Part shown: positions 16,894-26,153 of the stretch, piece after piece | Layout: each line of letters opens with the position of its first letter | How positions within the stretch are numbered: position 1 is the stretch's first letter | Origin: Streptomyces sp. RB17 | GTDB taxonomy: Bacteria > Actinomycetota > Actinomycetes > Streptomycetales > Streptomycetaceae | DNA length: 64,000 nt | Assembly (NCBI RefSeq): GCF_009604455.1 | Contig: NZ_WEGL01000002.1 | Coordinates: 1,178,001-1,242,000 of the forward strand | Direction of reading: 5' to 3' | The notes under the pieces: model-generated | The model's database searches: none | What the model saw: the letters and a program-made list of their open reading frames with translations, nothing else | What the model was told of the DNA's origin: nothing | Position numbers and translations under genes: made by a program

Positions 16894-17763
16894 ATGGCGG
16901 AACTCGGTCCGGCCGACACGGTCGGCATCCTGCGGCAGCCGGGCCTACGGACCCGGCACAGCAGCTCGGGGCTCGGATGGGACCGGCTGTATCTCTCCGC
17001 ACAGGTGGAGCAGCCCTACCGCGCGGCATTCGCTCCGGCCCCCACCCATCTGCTGATCCTCCACCTCAGCGGCCCCGTCACCGTACGGCGCGGACAGGGT
17101 GCGGACAGGCGGTCACGGACGGTCCCGGCCGGTGGGCTCTTCCTGCAGCCGGCCGGCCGGAGTCTCGCCGTCGAGCTGGGTGGGCGGCTGGACACCATCC
17201 ACGTCTACCTCACGGACGACGCCCTGCGCGACGCGAACGGCGGGCGGCCCGTGGAGCTGACCGAGCAGCTCGGGGCCAGGGATCCACTCGCCGAACAGCT
17301 CATGCTCGCGCTGGAGAGCACGGTCCGCTCCTGGGAGCCGGCGGCCCGCACGTACACCGACCAGCTGACCGGGATGCTCGCCGCGCAGCTCGTACGGCGC
17401 CACGGTGTCCGCGCGGAGGTGCCTGTGCCCGATCGGTCCGGGCTGTCCGACCGGCAGCTCGCCGCCGTCCGCGACCTCATGCACCGGCGCTTCGCCGAAC
17501 CGCTGCCGATCGCGGACCTCGCCGCCTCGGCCTCGCTGAGCGCGAGCCAGTTCACCCGGAGGTTCCGGGCGAGCACCGGCCAGTCGCCCCACCAGTTCCT
17601 GCTCAAGCTGCGCCTTGAGGCCGCGTGCCGGCTGCTGCGCACCGGCTCCACCCCGATCGCGGAGGTGGCCGTCACCTGCGGGTTCTCCCACCAGGAGCAC
17701 CTCACCCGGGTGATGCGCGCCCGCCTTGGCACCACCCCGGCCGCGCTGCGGCGCTCCGGCTGA
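16894..17763 (+). CDS. AraC-family transcriptional regulator
   Basis: 289 residues. An N-terminal cupin-like ligand domain (about 1-170) is followed by two helix-turn-helix motifs at about 190-285 (LPIADLAASASLSASQFTRR and AEVAVTCGFSHQEHLTRVMR), the standard AraC/XylS layout. AGGAGGTCGCACC precedes the ATG, a strong ribosome site. Target genes cannot be told: the downstream gene on this strand is absent and the lpdA gene is divergent. Its last codons merge into a tandem repeat. Confidence 0.9.
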   Translation: MAELGPADTVGILRQPGLRTRHSSSGLGWDRLYLSAQVEQPYRAAFAPAPTHLLILHLSGPVTVRRGQGADRRSRTVPAGGLFLQPAGRSLAVELGGRLDTIHVYLTDDALRDANGGRPVELTEQLGARDPLAEQLMLALESTVRSWEPAARTYTDQLTGMLAAQLVRRHGVRAEVPVPDRSGLSDRQLAAVRDLMHRRFAEPLPIADLAASASLSASQFTRRFRASTGQSPHQFLLKLRLEAACRLLRTGSTPIAEVAVTCGFSHQEHLTRVMRARLGTTPAALRRSG

Positions 17764-17995
17764 GGAGGCTTCCCACGGCCTTGTGTGCCGGTCTGGCCCA
17801 GGAGACTCGCCACGGCCTTGCCGGTCCGGCTGAAGAGGCTCCCCACGGCCGCGTTGCGCCGCTGTGGCTGAGGAGGCGCCCCACAGCCTTCTGAGCCGGT
17901 CTGTCTCAGGAGGACCCGACGGCCTCCTGTGTCGCTCCGGCTGAGGAGGAACCCACGGCCTTCTGCACCGGTCCCGCTGAGGACCCACTGCGACC
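17757..17995. repeat. Degenerate tandem repeat, about six 35-40-bp units
   Basis: The stretch from the AraC stop codon to the thiolase stop codon is made of about six imperfect copies of a unit close to CCGGCTGAGGAGGCCCCCAC plus GGCCTTCTGTG. Units begin near 17757, 17800, 17832, 17870, 17907 and 17943, with a seventh partial one. The TGAGGAGG of the first unit contains the AraC stop. On the minus strand it lies just downstream of the thiolase, so it could also serve as a transcription end region for both convergent genes. Confidence 0.65.
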
Positions 17996-17997
17996 CC

Positions 17998-19188
17998 TCA
18001 GCGTTCCAATACCAGCGCCAGCGCCTGGCCCACCCCGATGCACAGCGCGGCCAGGCCCGTGCCGGTGCCCGCCGCGGCCAGCTGGTGCGCTACCGCTCCG
18101 GTGATGCGGGCGCCCGAGGCGCCCAGCGGATGGCCGATGGCGATGGCGCCGCCGCGCGGGTTGACCACCTCCCGGTCGAGTTCCGGCAGCGCGGCCAGAC
18201 AGGCCAGCGCCTGCGCCGCGTAGGCCTCGTTCAGCTCGATGGTGTGCAGATCTCCGGCGGTGACCGCCGCCTTGGCGAGCACCTTGCGGATCGCGTCGAC
18301 CGGTCCGAGCCCGAAGTACTGCGGCTCGATGCCCGTCACCGCCGCAGCCCGGACCCGGGCCAGCGGCTCGCGCCCGATCGCCGCGAGCCCCGCCTCGTCG
18401 GCGAGCAGCAGCGCGGCCGCCCCGTCGTTGAGCGGCGAGGCGTTGCCCGCCGTGATGGTGCCGTCGGCGACGAACGCCGGCCTGAGCCGGGCGAGGGCCT
18501 CCAGCGAGGTGTTGTCCCGGATGCCCTCGTCGCGGGCCAGATCCACCCCGTCGACGGGAACGACCTCTCCCGCGTACGCGCCCTCGCGCCAGGCGCGGGC
18601 GGCGTTGCGGTGGCTCGCCAGCGCGAACGCGTCCTGTGCCTCCCGGGTGACCGCGTGTTTCGCGCCGACGAGTTCCGCGCTCTCGCCGAGCGGGATCGTC
18701 CACTCCGCCGGCATCCTCGGGTTCACCATCCGCCAGCCGAGCGTCGTCGAGTACAGCTGCTGGTCCTTCACCGGGAAGGCCCGCTCCGGCTTCGGCAGCA
18801 CCCAGGGGGCGCGGCTCATGGACTCGACGCCGCCCGCCACCGCGATGGAGGCGTCCCCGAGCGCGATGGCGCGGGCCGCCTGGACGACGGCCTCCATGCC
18901 GGAACCGCACAGCCGGTTGACCGTGGCGCCGGGCACGCCGACCGGCAGCCCGGCGAGCAGGACGGCCATGCGGGCCACATCGCGGTTCTCCTCGCCCGCG
19001 CCGTTGGCGTTGCCGAGCAGCACGTCGTCGATGCGCGCGGGGTCCAGGCCGGGGCTGCGGTCGACCAGGGCGCGCAGCACTCCGGCGGCGAGGTCGTCCG
19101 GGCGTACTCCCGCCAGGGCACCGCCGTAGCGGCCGAAGGGGGTACGGACGGCGTCGACGACGTACACGTCTCGCGGTCGCTCGATCAT
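17998..19188 (-). CDS. pcaF: Acetyl-CoA acetyltransferase / 3-oxoadipyl-CoA thiolase
   Basis: 396-residue thiolase. Acyl-accepting Cys94 lies in [11 protein letters not shown], His353 in GHPLGASG and Cys383 in CIGVGQ, so all catalytic residues are present. It would cleave 3-oxoadipyl-CoA to succinyl-CoA and acetyl-CoA. That specificity is inferred from its place as last gene of an operon with the CoA-transferase and the maleylacetate reductase fusion. The start overlaps the stop of the CoA-transferase B subunit as ATGA. Length is normal for the family. Confidence 0.9.
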   Translation of the reverse strand: MIERPRDVYVVDAVRTPFGRYGGALAGVRPDDLAAGVLRALVDRSPGLDPARIDDVLLGNANGAGEENRDVARMAVLLAGLPVGVPGATVNRLCGSGMEAVVQAARAIALGDASIAVAGGVESMSRAPWVLPKPERAFPVKDQQLYSTTLGWRMVNPRMPAEWTIPLGESAELVGAKHAVTREAQDAFALASHRNAARAWREGAYAGEVVPVDGVDLARDEGIRDNTSLEALARLRPAFVADGTITAGNASPLNDGAAALLLADEAGLAAIGREPLARVRAAAVTGIEPQYFGLGPVDAIRKVLAKAAVTAGDLHTIELNEAYAAQALACLAALPELDREVVNPRGGAIAIGHPLGASGARITGAVAHQLAAAGTGTGLAALCIGVGQALALVLER

Positions 19189-19829
19189 CGGTTGCTCCCC
19201 ACAGGAATGATGGACAACGGCGTGGCGGCGGCTACCTGATCGACCGTCACATCGGGTGCGACCTCGACGAGTTCGAGTCCGTCGCGTGTGACGTCGAGGA
19301 CGCACAGGTCGGTGATGATCCGGTCCACGCAAGCGCGGCCCGTCAGCGGTAGCGTGCACTCCTGGACGATCTTGGAGGTGCCGTCCTTCGTCAGATGCTC
19401 CATGAGCACCACGACCCGGCCGGCGCCGTGCACGAGGTCCATCGCACCGCCCATCCCCTTGATCATCTTTCCGGGGACCGCCCAGTTGGCGAGGTCGCCG
19501 CGCACCGAGACCTGCAGCGCGCCCAGCACGGCGGTGTCGATGTGGCCGCCGCGGATCATGCCGAAGGAGAGCGAGGAGTCGAAGAAGGACGCTCCCGGCC
19601 GCACGGTCACGGTCTCCTTGCCCGCGTTGATGAGGTCGGCGTCGACCTCGTCGGGCGACGGGTACGGCCCGACGCCGAGCAGCCCGTTCTCCGAGTGCAG
19701 GACGACGTCGACGCCCGGCGGCAGGAAGTCGGCCACGCGTGTGGGCAGCCCGATGCCCAGGTTGACGTAGTCGCCGTCTCCCAGTTCGCTCGCGGCGCGC
19801 GCCGCCATCTCGTCCCTGCTCCAGCTCAT
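19185..19829 (-). CDS. pcaJ: 3-oxoacid CoA-transferase subunit B
   Basis: 214-residue beta subunit of a class I CoA-transferase. The catalytic Glu47 sits in [11 protein letters not shown], and GAFF-like [20 protein letters not shown] is conserved. It should transfer CoA from succinyl-CoA to 3-oxoadipate together with subunit A. Both its start (ATGA with subunit A) and its stop (ATGA with the thiolase) overlap neighbours, so the three genes are tightly coupled. An acetoacetate-specific (ScoB) role is possible on sequence alone; the operon favours 3-oxoadipate. Confidence 0.9.
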   Translation of the reverse strand: MSWSRDEMAARAASELGDGDYVNLGIGLPTRVADFLPPGVDVVLHSENGLLGVGPYPSPDEVDADLINAGKETVTVRPGASFFDSSLSFGMIRGGHIDTAVLGALQVSVRGDLANWAVPGKMIKGMGGAMDLVHGAGRVVVLMEHLTKDGTSKIVQECTLPLTGRACVDRIITDLCVLDVTRDGLELVEVAPDVTVDQVAAATPLSIIPVGSNR

Positions 19830-20584
19830 CGCTCGCGCACCGTCCTCTTCTCGATTCCCTTGTCGGCCGCCTGCTCGGGGGTCAGCGCCACGACGCGCTG
19901 CACGAACACGCCCGGCAGATGGATCTCGTCGGGGTCGAGTTCGCCCGGCTCGACCAGCTCCTCCACCTCGGCGACGGTGATGCGCCCGGCCATGGCGGCC
20001 GGCGGATTGAAGTTGCGTGCCGCGCGGCGGAAGACGAGGTTGCCGTGGCGGTCCCCGCGCGCCGCCCTGACCAGCGCGTAGTCCGTGGTGATGGCGTGTT
20101 CCAGAATGTGGTCGACGCCGTCGAAGGCCCGCATCTCCTTGGGCGGCGAGGCCACGGCGACCGAGCCGTCCGGGGCGTAGCGCCACGGCAGTCCGCCCTC
20201 GGCGACCTGGGTGCCGACGCCGGTCGGGGTGTAGAAGGCCGGGATTCCCGCGCCGCCCGCCCGCAGTCGCTCGGCGAGCGTGCCCTGCGGTGTCAGTTCC
20301 ACCTCCAGCTCGCCCGCGAGGTACCGGCGGGCGAACTCCTTGTTCTCGCCGATGTACGAGCCCGTGACCCGGGCGATGCGGCCCGCTGCCAGCAGGATGC
20401 CGAGGCCACGGCCGTCCACGCCGCAGTTGTTCGACACGACCGTCAGGCCGCTCGCCCCGCTGTCGTAGAGGGCGCCGATGAGTACCTCGGGGATGCCGCT
20501 CAGTCCGAAGCCGCCGACGGCGAACGACCGTCCGTCCGTCACGTCCGCCAGGGCCTCCGCGGCCGTGGCCATCACCTTGTCCAT
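19826..20584 (-). CDS. pcaI: 3-oxoacid CoA-transferase subunit A
   Basis: 252-residue alpha subunit. [20 protein letters not shown] near the N-terminus and the GVGTQVAEG and [20 protein letters not shown] segments are the class I CoA-transferase A signature. It pairs with the overlapping B subunit. It lies 12 bp downstream of the FAD monooxygenase in the same operon. The expected step is activation of 3-oxoadipate formed by the maleylacetate reductase. Confidence 0.9.
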   Translation of the reverse strand: MDKVMATAAEALADVTDGRSFAVGGFGLSGIPEVLIGALYDSGASGLTVVSNNCGVDGRGLGILLAAGRIARVTGSYIGENKEFARRYLAGELEVELTPQGTLAERLRAGGAGIPAFYTPTGVGTQVAEGGLPWRYAPDGSVAVASPPKEMRAFDGVDHILEHAITTDYALVRAARGDRHGNLVFRRAARNFNPPAAMAGRITVAEVEELVEPGELDPDEIHLPGVFVQRVVALTPEQAADKGIEKRTVRER

Positions 20585-20596
20585 CCTGTTTCTCTC

Positions 20597-22369
20597 CTAC
20601 CGGGCCAGCACCCGGCGCAGTGCGCCGAGCAGTTCGTCCTGGGCCGACTGCGCGCTCCCGGGCGCGCCGGCGCGGCGCCAGGCGACATGGCCGTCGGGAC
20701 GTATCAGCAGTACGCCGTCCTCGGCGATCTCGCCGACCCGGGTCCATTCGCCGTACGCGTCACGACAGTGGTCCTCGCCGATGCGCACCACCCGCAGCGG
20801 AACGTCGAGGTCCGCCGCGCACTTGGCCGCTGCCGCGTCCCACACGCCGCCGGTCAGGCCGGTCAGCACGGTGAAGGTGCCGCCGCCGACGAAGTCCAGC
20901 GTGGACACACGCTCGCCCTGGGCGTCGACGAGCCACGCGTGCGGCAGTTTCGCGCCGGGCCGGGTGGTCGGCCGGGCCGCCAGCTCCCGGTCGTGCTCCC
21001 AGACTTCGGCGGGGCCCTCGTCGGGCACGACCGCGGAGGAGACGTAGCGCTGGTTCATCTCCACGCCGTGCGCGTTGAATTCATAGTTCTTGAGCCGGAT
21101 CGCCTCTTCGAGCAGGCGTCGCTTCCCGGCGCCCTCGGGCGTCGGTGCGCCGATCGCCGCGAGCCCCTCGGCGATGGCCTCGTGGTCGCCGCCACCACCG
21201 ATGCCGAGGACGTCGAAGATCGGGCCGAACTGGTCACGGCTGAGGTTGGCCCGCTCGACGATCTGCCGCCCGACGGGAGCCCGTTCGGCGGAGTAGGTGT
21301 CGAGCAGCTCGGGGCCGGCCTCGCCGCGGATCACCATCGCGAGCTTCCACGCGAGGTTGTACGAGTCCTGTACGGAGGTGTTGGAGCCGAGTCCGTTGGA
21401 CGGCGGATGACGGTGCACCGCGTCGCCCGCGCAGAAGACCCTCCCGGACGAGTACTGCGTGGCGTAGGCGTGGTTGACGGTCCACAGCGAGGTGGAGGTG
21501 ATCTCCACCGGCAGGCCGGGATCACCGACGAGGTCGCGGACGATCCGCCGCGCCGACTCCTCGTCCACCTCCGGTGGCGGCTGCTCGATGTCGTATCCCC
21601 ACACCAGCAGCCATTCGTTCCACGGACGGACCATGCGGACCAGGCCCATGCCGATGCCCCCGGTCTCCGCCCCGGGCTGCAGCACCCAGTACAGGACACT
21701 CGGCCGATGGGCGCAGTACCGGGTGAGGTCGGCCTTGAAGACGATGTTCATGCTGCCGGCCTTGGCCATACGGCCGTCGAAGGGGAGGCCGAGCTGCTCG
21801 GCGACCGCGCTGCGCCCGCCGTCCGCGCCGATCAGGTAACGGGCCCGTACGGTGAACTCGTCGCCGCGAACCCGGTCGCGCAGCAACGCGGTGACACCGG
21901 TCTCGTCCTGCGTGAACCTGAGGAACTCGGTGTCGAAACGCACCTTGGCGCCGCGGGCCGCCGCGTTGTTCACCAGGATCGGCTCCAGATAGGTCTGCGG
22001 CAGGTCGATCATCTCGCAGGGGCTGGTCGAGGCGTATTCGGTGGCCGACGCGGGTCCCGTACCCCAGCTGCGGATGCGGCCGATCTCCTGGCCGGTGAGC
22101 GCGGTGCACAGCACTGTGTCACCCATGAGGTGGGACGGGCTGCCGACGGCCAGCGCCTCGGACTCCAGACCGAGGTCGCGCAGGACCTCCATGGTGCGCT
22201 GGTTGGTGATGTGTGCCCGCGGCGTGTTGGCCAGCCAGCCGTACTTCGTCACCAGCAGGGTGCGTATGCCGTAGGTGGCCAGCAGCAGCGCGGCGGAACC
22301 CCCGGCCGGGCCGCTGCCGACGACGAGGACGTCGGTGTCGTACGCGCGTTGCGTGTCGGTGATGGTCAT
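20597..22369 (-). CDS. FAD-dependent aromatic monooxygenase (phenol/resorcinol hydroxylase type)
   Basis: 590-residue class A flavin monooxygenase. It has GxGxxG in [20 protein letters not shown], the NAD(P)H-linked DG motif in [19 protein letters not shown], and the FAD ribityl-binding GD motif in [20 protein letters not shown]. The C-terminal thioredoxin-like extension is that of the TfdB/PheA group. With the downstream ring-cleavage fusion the likely product is hydroxyquinol, from resorcinol or a similar phenol. I start at the ATG at 22369, which has GAGGAG 9 nt upstream; an ATG at 22390 overlaps the preceding stop. Confidence 0.88.
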   Translation of the reverse strand: MTITDTQRAYDTDVLVVGSGPAGGSAALLLATYGIRTLLVTKYGWLANTPRAHITNQRTMEVLRDLGLESEALAVGSPSHLMGDTVLCTALTGQEIGRIRSWGTGPASATEYASTSPCEMIDLPQTYLEPILVNNAAARGAKVRFDTEFLRFTQDETGVTALLRDRVRGDEFTVRARYLIGADGGRSAVAEQLGLPFDGRMAKAGSMNIVFKADLTRYCAHRPSVLYWVLQPGAETGGIGMGLVRMVRPWNEWLLVWGYDIEQPPPEVDEESARRIVRDLVGDPGLPVEITSTSLWTVNHAYATQYSSGRVFCAGDAVHRHPPSNGLGSNTSVQDSYNLAWKLAMVIRGEAGPELLDTYSAERAPVGRQIVERANLSRDQFGPIFDVLGIGGGGDHEAIAEGLAAIGAPTPEGAGKRRLLEEAIRLKNYEFNAHGVEMNQRYVSSAVVPDEGPAEVWEHDRELAARPTTRPGAKLPHAWLVDAQGERVSTLDFVGGGTFTVLTGLTGGVWDAAAAKCAADLDVPLRVVRIGEDHCRDAYGEWTRVGEIAEDGVLLIRPDGHVAWRRAGAPGSAQSAQDELLGALRRVLAR

Positions 22370-22386
22370 GGCGGGGCGCTCCTCGG

Positions 22387-24315
22387 TCATCCGGCCAGGG
22401 GGGCGAGACGGAAGGTGTAGGCGAGCCGGCGCCACTCGCCGTCGACCGGGCGGCCGTCGGGGGTGGGGCCGGTCTGTGGCGCGAAGTCGACGACGAGCTC
22501 GTCCTTGACGCCGAAGACGGTGTCGCTGTCCAGGTAGGCGCCGCCCGACACGAACAGCTGCGTCACGAGCCGGTGGTGGCCGGGCGCGTCGACCATGAAG
22601 TGGAGGTGCGGCGCCCGGAAGGGGTGGCGCCCGGTCGCCTTGAGCATCTGCCCGACCGGTCCGTCCTCGGGGATGGGGTACTCCGAGGGCAGGATGGACC
22701 AGAAGGTGATCCGCCCCTCGGCGTCGGTGCGCAGCCGGCCACGCAGTACCGGCCCTTCCAGGTCCGGGAGTTGGACGTCGTAGAAGCCGTCCTCGTTGGC
22801 CTGCCACACGTCCACGACCGCGTCCCCGACCGGCGCGCCGGCGGTGTCCGTGAATCGCGCGTCCACCCAGAGCGGGGTGCCGGGCAGGCCTCCGGAGATG
22901 TCGCCGCCGTGCGGGGTGTCGGGCGGACCCGCCACATAGAAGGGGCCGAGCACCGCGGACGGAGTGGTGTGGGGCGTACGGGAGTTGGTGAGCAGATCCA
23001 CGGCACTGGAGACGCCGAGCGTGTCCGACAGCAGCACGAACTCCTGACGCGTCGGGCTGCAGGTCTCGCCGGTGCGGGTGAGGAAGTCGATGGCGTGCTG
23101 CCATTCTGCATCGGTGACGTCGTGTGCGGTGACGAAGGTGTGCAGATGCCGCACCAGGTCGCTCAGCAGGGTGCGCACGCGCGGGTCGGGGGTCTGCGCG
23201 AAGCTGGCCACGACCTGTTCGGTGAGACGGGCCAGCTTGGCCTCCGTGGCGGGCGGTCCCTCGGGGCGGCGTCCGTGCCAGGCGCCGGCCAGCAGCTCCG
23301 CGATGCCCTCGGTGGTCAGCTCGCGCGGGTTCGGGTACGGCGTGGAGACGGCCAGCTCGGCCGCGCGGGCGAGGCCGGACTCCGGCATGCCGAGGTCGCG
23401 CAGCGAGGTGGGGCCGCCCAGGGAGGCGATCAGGTCGTACACGCCGCTGGGGGCGTCGGGCACGCCCAGGGCGTCGGCGATACGGCGCATCACATCGGGT
23501 ACCGCGGGCGCGTTGTGGGCCATGGCGTGGGGCAGGAGGACGGTGTGCGTCGCGGCGTGCGGGAGATCGAAGCTGCCGCCGAGGGTGTGGCACAGCTTGT
23601 GGTGCAGGCCCATCCCCACGGTGGCGAGGCAGGTTCCGGCGAGCCAGGCCGCGTGCAGCAGATCGGCGCGCGCTTCCGGGTCGGCGGGGTCCGCGGCGAG
23701 GCGGGGCAGCGCCCGGGCGATGCGGGAGATCGCGTCGAGGGCCTGCCGGTCGGTGACCGGGTTCGCGTCGGCGGAGTAGAGGGCCTCGACGGCGTGGGCG
23801 AGCGCGTTCACGCCGCTCGTGACCGTCAGGGGCAGCGGCAGGGTGAGGGTGAAGTCGACGTCGTAGATGACGGTCTCGGGCAGGATGTCCGGAGACGACC
23901 GGGTGACCTTGCGTCCGTCCTGGGTCTCGCCGAGCACGGGGGTCACCTCGGAGCCGGCGTAGGTGGTCGGCAGGACGACCTGTGGCAGTCCCGTGCGCAG
24001 AGCCAGCGCCTTGGACAGGCCGGTCGTGGAACCGCCTCCGACAGCGACGATGCCGTCCACGGAGGCCTCCCTGAGCACGTCGAGCGCGCGCTGGGTCACC
24101 TCCACCGGGGTGTGCATGGCCGCGCCGTCGAACTCCGCCGCCAGCAGGCCGCCGAGCGCCTCGCGAACCCGCGCGGAGGCCGCCGCGAGGGTCCCGCCGG
24201 TCAACAGCAGCACCCGGGAGCAGCCGAGCCGCTCGACCTCCGCACCGAGATGGCCGGCCGTGCCGGCACCGAAGACCACCCGCGCGGGGTGGGATGTGTA
24301 GACGAACCTCCGCAT
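22387..24315 (-). CDS. Maleylacetate reductase - hydroxyquinol 1,2-dioxygenase fusion
   Basis: One uninterrupted frame of 642 residues with two complete enzymes. Residues 1-355 are maleylacetate reductase of the iron-type alcohol dehydrogenase family: VVFGAGTAGHL, NAD-binding AVGGGSTTGLSKALA (about 92-106), and the His cluster HHKLCHTLGG near 239. Residues 360-642 are an intradiol dioxygenase: WQANEDGFYD gives Tyr512, YPIP gives Tyr546, and HLH gives His570 and His572, the four iron ligands with family spacing. The fused protein would open hydroxyquinol to maleylacetate and reduce it to 3-oxoadipate. It is the first gene of the operon. Confidence 0.92.
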   Translation of the reverse strand: MRRFVYTSHPARVVFGAGTAGHLGAEVERLGCSRVLLLTGGTLAAASARVREALGGLLAAEFDGAAMHTPVEVTQRALDVLREASVDGIVAVGGGSTTGLSKALALRTGLPQVVLPTTYAGSEVTPVLGETQDGRKVTRSSPDILPETVIYDVDFTLTLPLPLTVTSGVNALAHAVEALYSADANPVTDRQALDAISRIARALPRLAADPADPEARADLLHAAWLAGTCLATVGMGLHHKLCHTLGGSFDLPHAATHTVLLPHAMAHNAPAVPDVMRRIADALGVPDAPSGVYDLIASLGGPTSLRDLGMPESGLARAAELAVSTPYPNPRELTTEGIAELLAGAWHGRRPEGPPATEAKLARLTEQVVASFAQTPDPRVRTLLSDLVRHLHTFVTAHDVTDAEWQHAIDFLTRTGETCSPTRQEFVLLSDTLGVSSAVDLLTNSRTPHTTPSAVLGPFYVAGPPDTPHGGDISGGLPGTPLWVDARFTDTAGAPVGDAVVDVWQANEDGFYDVQLPDLEGPVLRGRLRTDAEGRITFWSILPSEYPIPEDGPVGQMLKATGRHPFRAPHLHFMVDAPGHHRLVTQLFVSGGAYLDSDTVFGVKDELVVDFAPQTGPTPDGRPVDGEWRRLAYTFRLAPLAG

Positions 24316-24388
24316 GGAACTCTGCCTCCGCGTGTCATCCGGTCGTCCCTTGGGCCACCGAGTATGCGAATGACGACCGCGTGAACTC

Positions 24389-24417
24389 CTGCACGATCCG
24401 CGCGCGCCACTGCACGA
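24389..24417. promoter_or_regulatory. Direct repeat CTGCACGA, 21-bp spacing, upstream of the aromatic operon
   Basis: Two identical octamers CTGCACGA (24389-24396 and 24410-24417) lie 74 to 102 bp upstream of the fusion gene start, one exact two-helical-turn spacing apart. That arrangement is common for activator dimers. No matching regulator is proven; the DevR-like protein or a distant IclR-type activator are options. Confidence 0.35.
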
Positions 24418-24460
24418 AACACGCGCGCGCCGGATCGGCAGCGGTGGCCCGGGGCCAAAG

Positions 24461-24476
24461 AGGACCGAACGGCCCT
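24461..24476. promoter_or_regulatory. DevR/OsdR-like box upstream of the response regulator
   Basis: AGGACCGAACGGCCCT is an imperfect palindrome resembling the GGGACC/GGCCCT boxes bound by DevR-type (DosR/OsdR) regulators. It lies 95 bp upstream of the start of a DevR-like response regulator, which fits autoregulation. Resemblance is by eye. Confidence 0.4.
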
Positions 24477-24570
24477 GGCTGTTCGTTGCGCGCCGGGGGA
24501 GGATCTCGGCGGGAGGCCGGTGCCGTCCACGAGCGGGCATCGGCGCGGAACGCGGCACGAGGAGCGATCG

Positions 24571-25254
24571 ATGGCGGACGGCGAGCAGGGCAGCCCGATC
24601 CGGGTCTTCCTGCTGGACGACCACGAGGTGGTACGGCGCGGTGTGCGCGACCTGCTGGACGACGAGCCGGACATCAGTGTGATCGGCGAGGCCGGCACGG
24701 TGCAGCAGGCACTGGTGCGGGTCCCCGCGCTGCGCCCGCAGGTGGCGGTGCTCGACGTGCGTCTGCCCGACGGTGACGGCGTGACGGTGTGCCGGGAACT
24801 GCGCTCCCGCATGCCCGAGCTGGCCTGTCTGATGCTGACCTCCTTCGACGACGAGGAGGCCCTGCTGGACTCGATCATGGCGGGTGCCTCCGGGTACGTC
24901 CTCAAGCAGATCCAGGGCTCCGACCTGGTGTCGGCCGTCCGTACCGTGGCTGCCGGCCAGTCCCTGCTCGACGCGAGCGCCACCACCAGGCTGATGGCCC
25001 GGCTGCGCGGCGGTCAGCAGCAGGAGGAGGAGCCGGACGGTCTGCCGGGCCTGACCGACCGGGAGCGGGAGATCCTGACCCTGATCGGCGAAGGGCTCAC
25101 CAACCGGCAGATCGGCCAACGTCTCTACTTGGCCGAGAAGACGGTGAAGAACCACATCTCCCGGCTCCTCGCCAAGCTCGGCGTGGAGCGCCGTATCCAG
25201 GCCGCGGTCATCGCCACCCACTTCGAGGACCGGCGGAAGCAGGAAGGGCACTGA
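24571..25254 (+). CDS. NarL/LuxR-family response regulator (DevR-like)
   Basis: 227 residues from the ATG at 24571 (ACGAGGAGCG site upstream). The receiver domain (about 10-130) has the acidic pair [12 protein letters not shown], phospho-acceptor Asp62 in [11 protein letters not shown] and [10 protein letters not shown]. The LuxR-type HTH lies at about 155-215 ([37 protein letters not shown]). The whole closely resembles the DevR/DosR dormancy regulator group. No sensor kinase gene is adjacent. It is divergent from the aromatic operon. Confidence 0.9.
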   Translation: MADGEQGSPIRVFLLDDHEVVRRGVRDLLDDEPDISVIGEAGTVQQALVRVPALRPQVAVLDVRLPDGDGVTVCRELRSRMPELACLMLTSFDDEEALLDSIMAGASGYVLKQIQGSDLVSAVRTVAAGQSLLDASATTRLMARLRGGQQQEEEPDGLPGLTDREREILTLIGEGLTNRQIGQRLYLAEKTVKNHISRLLAKLGVERRIQAAVIATHFEDRRKQEGH

Positions 25255-25308
25255 ATCCCGGGGCCGGACACGCACGGACGGCGGCACGCACCGGCGCGGC
25301 CGCACGTG

Positions 25309-26016
25309 TCACGCCCCTGAGCGGGACAGCTGCGCGGCGGTGTGTTCCAGCAGTATCTCCAGGGCCGCCGGATAGGCGCTGTGCGGCATGTACCGGGCGA
25401 GCAGGTGTGCCGTGGCGGCGATGTTCGGATGTGACTCGGCGGGCAGACGGGCATAGGTGGAGTGCCACATCTCCTCGTCGCCCGCACGCGCCTCGTCGGC
25501 CAGCGCGAGGGATCCGGCGTCGAGCGCGGCGAAGGCGAGACTCTGGTCGATGAACGCGTGGTACACGCGGACCGCCACGGAGTCGGGCAGCCCGGTGCCG
25601 CGCAGGATGCCCAGGATCGTCTCGTCCACCGCGATCTCGCGCGGCCTTCCGGTGACCCGGCTGGCGGTGAGGACGGCGGCCTGCGGGTGGGCGAGGTAGG
25701 AGGCGTGGATGGCCAGGCCCAGCGCCCGCAGGTCCGTGCGCCAGTCCCCGGTGGCCGTCCAGCCGTCGAGAGCCCTGCCCATCAGCTCGTCCCCGATGGC
25801 CCGGGCCAGATCGTCCATCCCCGCGAAGTAGCGGTACAGCGTGCTCGGATCGGCGCCCAGCGCCGCGCCCAGACGGCGTGCCGTCAGCCCGGTGCTGCCG
25901 TGCTCCCGCAGCACCCGCAGGGCGGTGTGCACGATGATCTCCTCCGACAGCACGGTGCCGCCGCGCGTGGGCCGCCGCCGCTGACGTGCCGCTTCCGGCA
26001 CCACGTGCTTCGCCAT
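25309..26016 (-). CDS. TetR-family transcriptional regulator
   Basis: 235 residues from the ATG at 26016. N-terminal HTH at about 25-70 (ALRVLREHGSTGLTARRLGA, GADPSTLYRYFAGMDDLARA), followed by a helical TetR ligand domain. It is convergent with the DevR-like gene and divergent from the saccharopine-dehydrogenase-like gene; the 137-bp gap contains GCCAAC-AGG-GTTGAC (26065-26079), a possible operator. The regulated gene is therefore more likely its divergent neighbour than the aromatic operon. Confidence 0.88.
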   Translation of the reverse strand: MAKHVVPEAARQRRRPTRGGTVLSEEIIVHTALRVLREHGSTGLTARRLGAALGADPSTLYRYFAGMDDLARAIGDELMGRALDGWTATGDWRTDLRALGLAIHASYLAHPQAAVLTASRVTGRPREIAVDETILGILRGTGLPDSVAVRVYHAFIDQSLAFAALDAGSLALADEARAGDEEMWHSTYARLPAESHPNIAATAHLLARYMPHSAYPAALEILLEHTAAQLSRSGA

Positions 26017-26153
26017 GTCGGTCGTCCTTCCGTCGCCGGTCGCGAGCCGACCGCCCACCCTTATGCCAACAGGGTTGACCTTATATCCCGGCGTCGCGTT
26101 GCATCGAGCCTGTCCGGAGGAGGCGCTAGCCTCCCGGGAGAAAGGTGTGTGAC

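Noticed and set aside
17113..17988. Minus-strand frame through the AraC gene and tandem repeat as a repeat protein
   Set aside because: It overlaps the whole AraC gene and its repeats mirror the DNA repeat; the AraC protein explains the coding signal.
22370..22390. ATG at 22390 as the start of the FAD monooxygenase
   Set aside because: It overlaps the fusion stop but has no ribosome site, whereas the ATG at 22369 has GAGGAG at good spacing; the difference is only seven residues.
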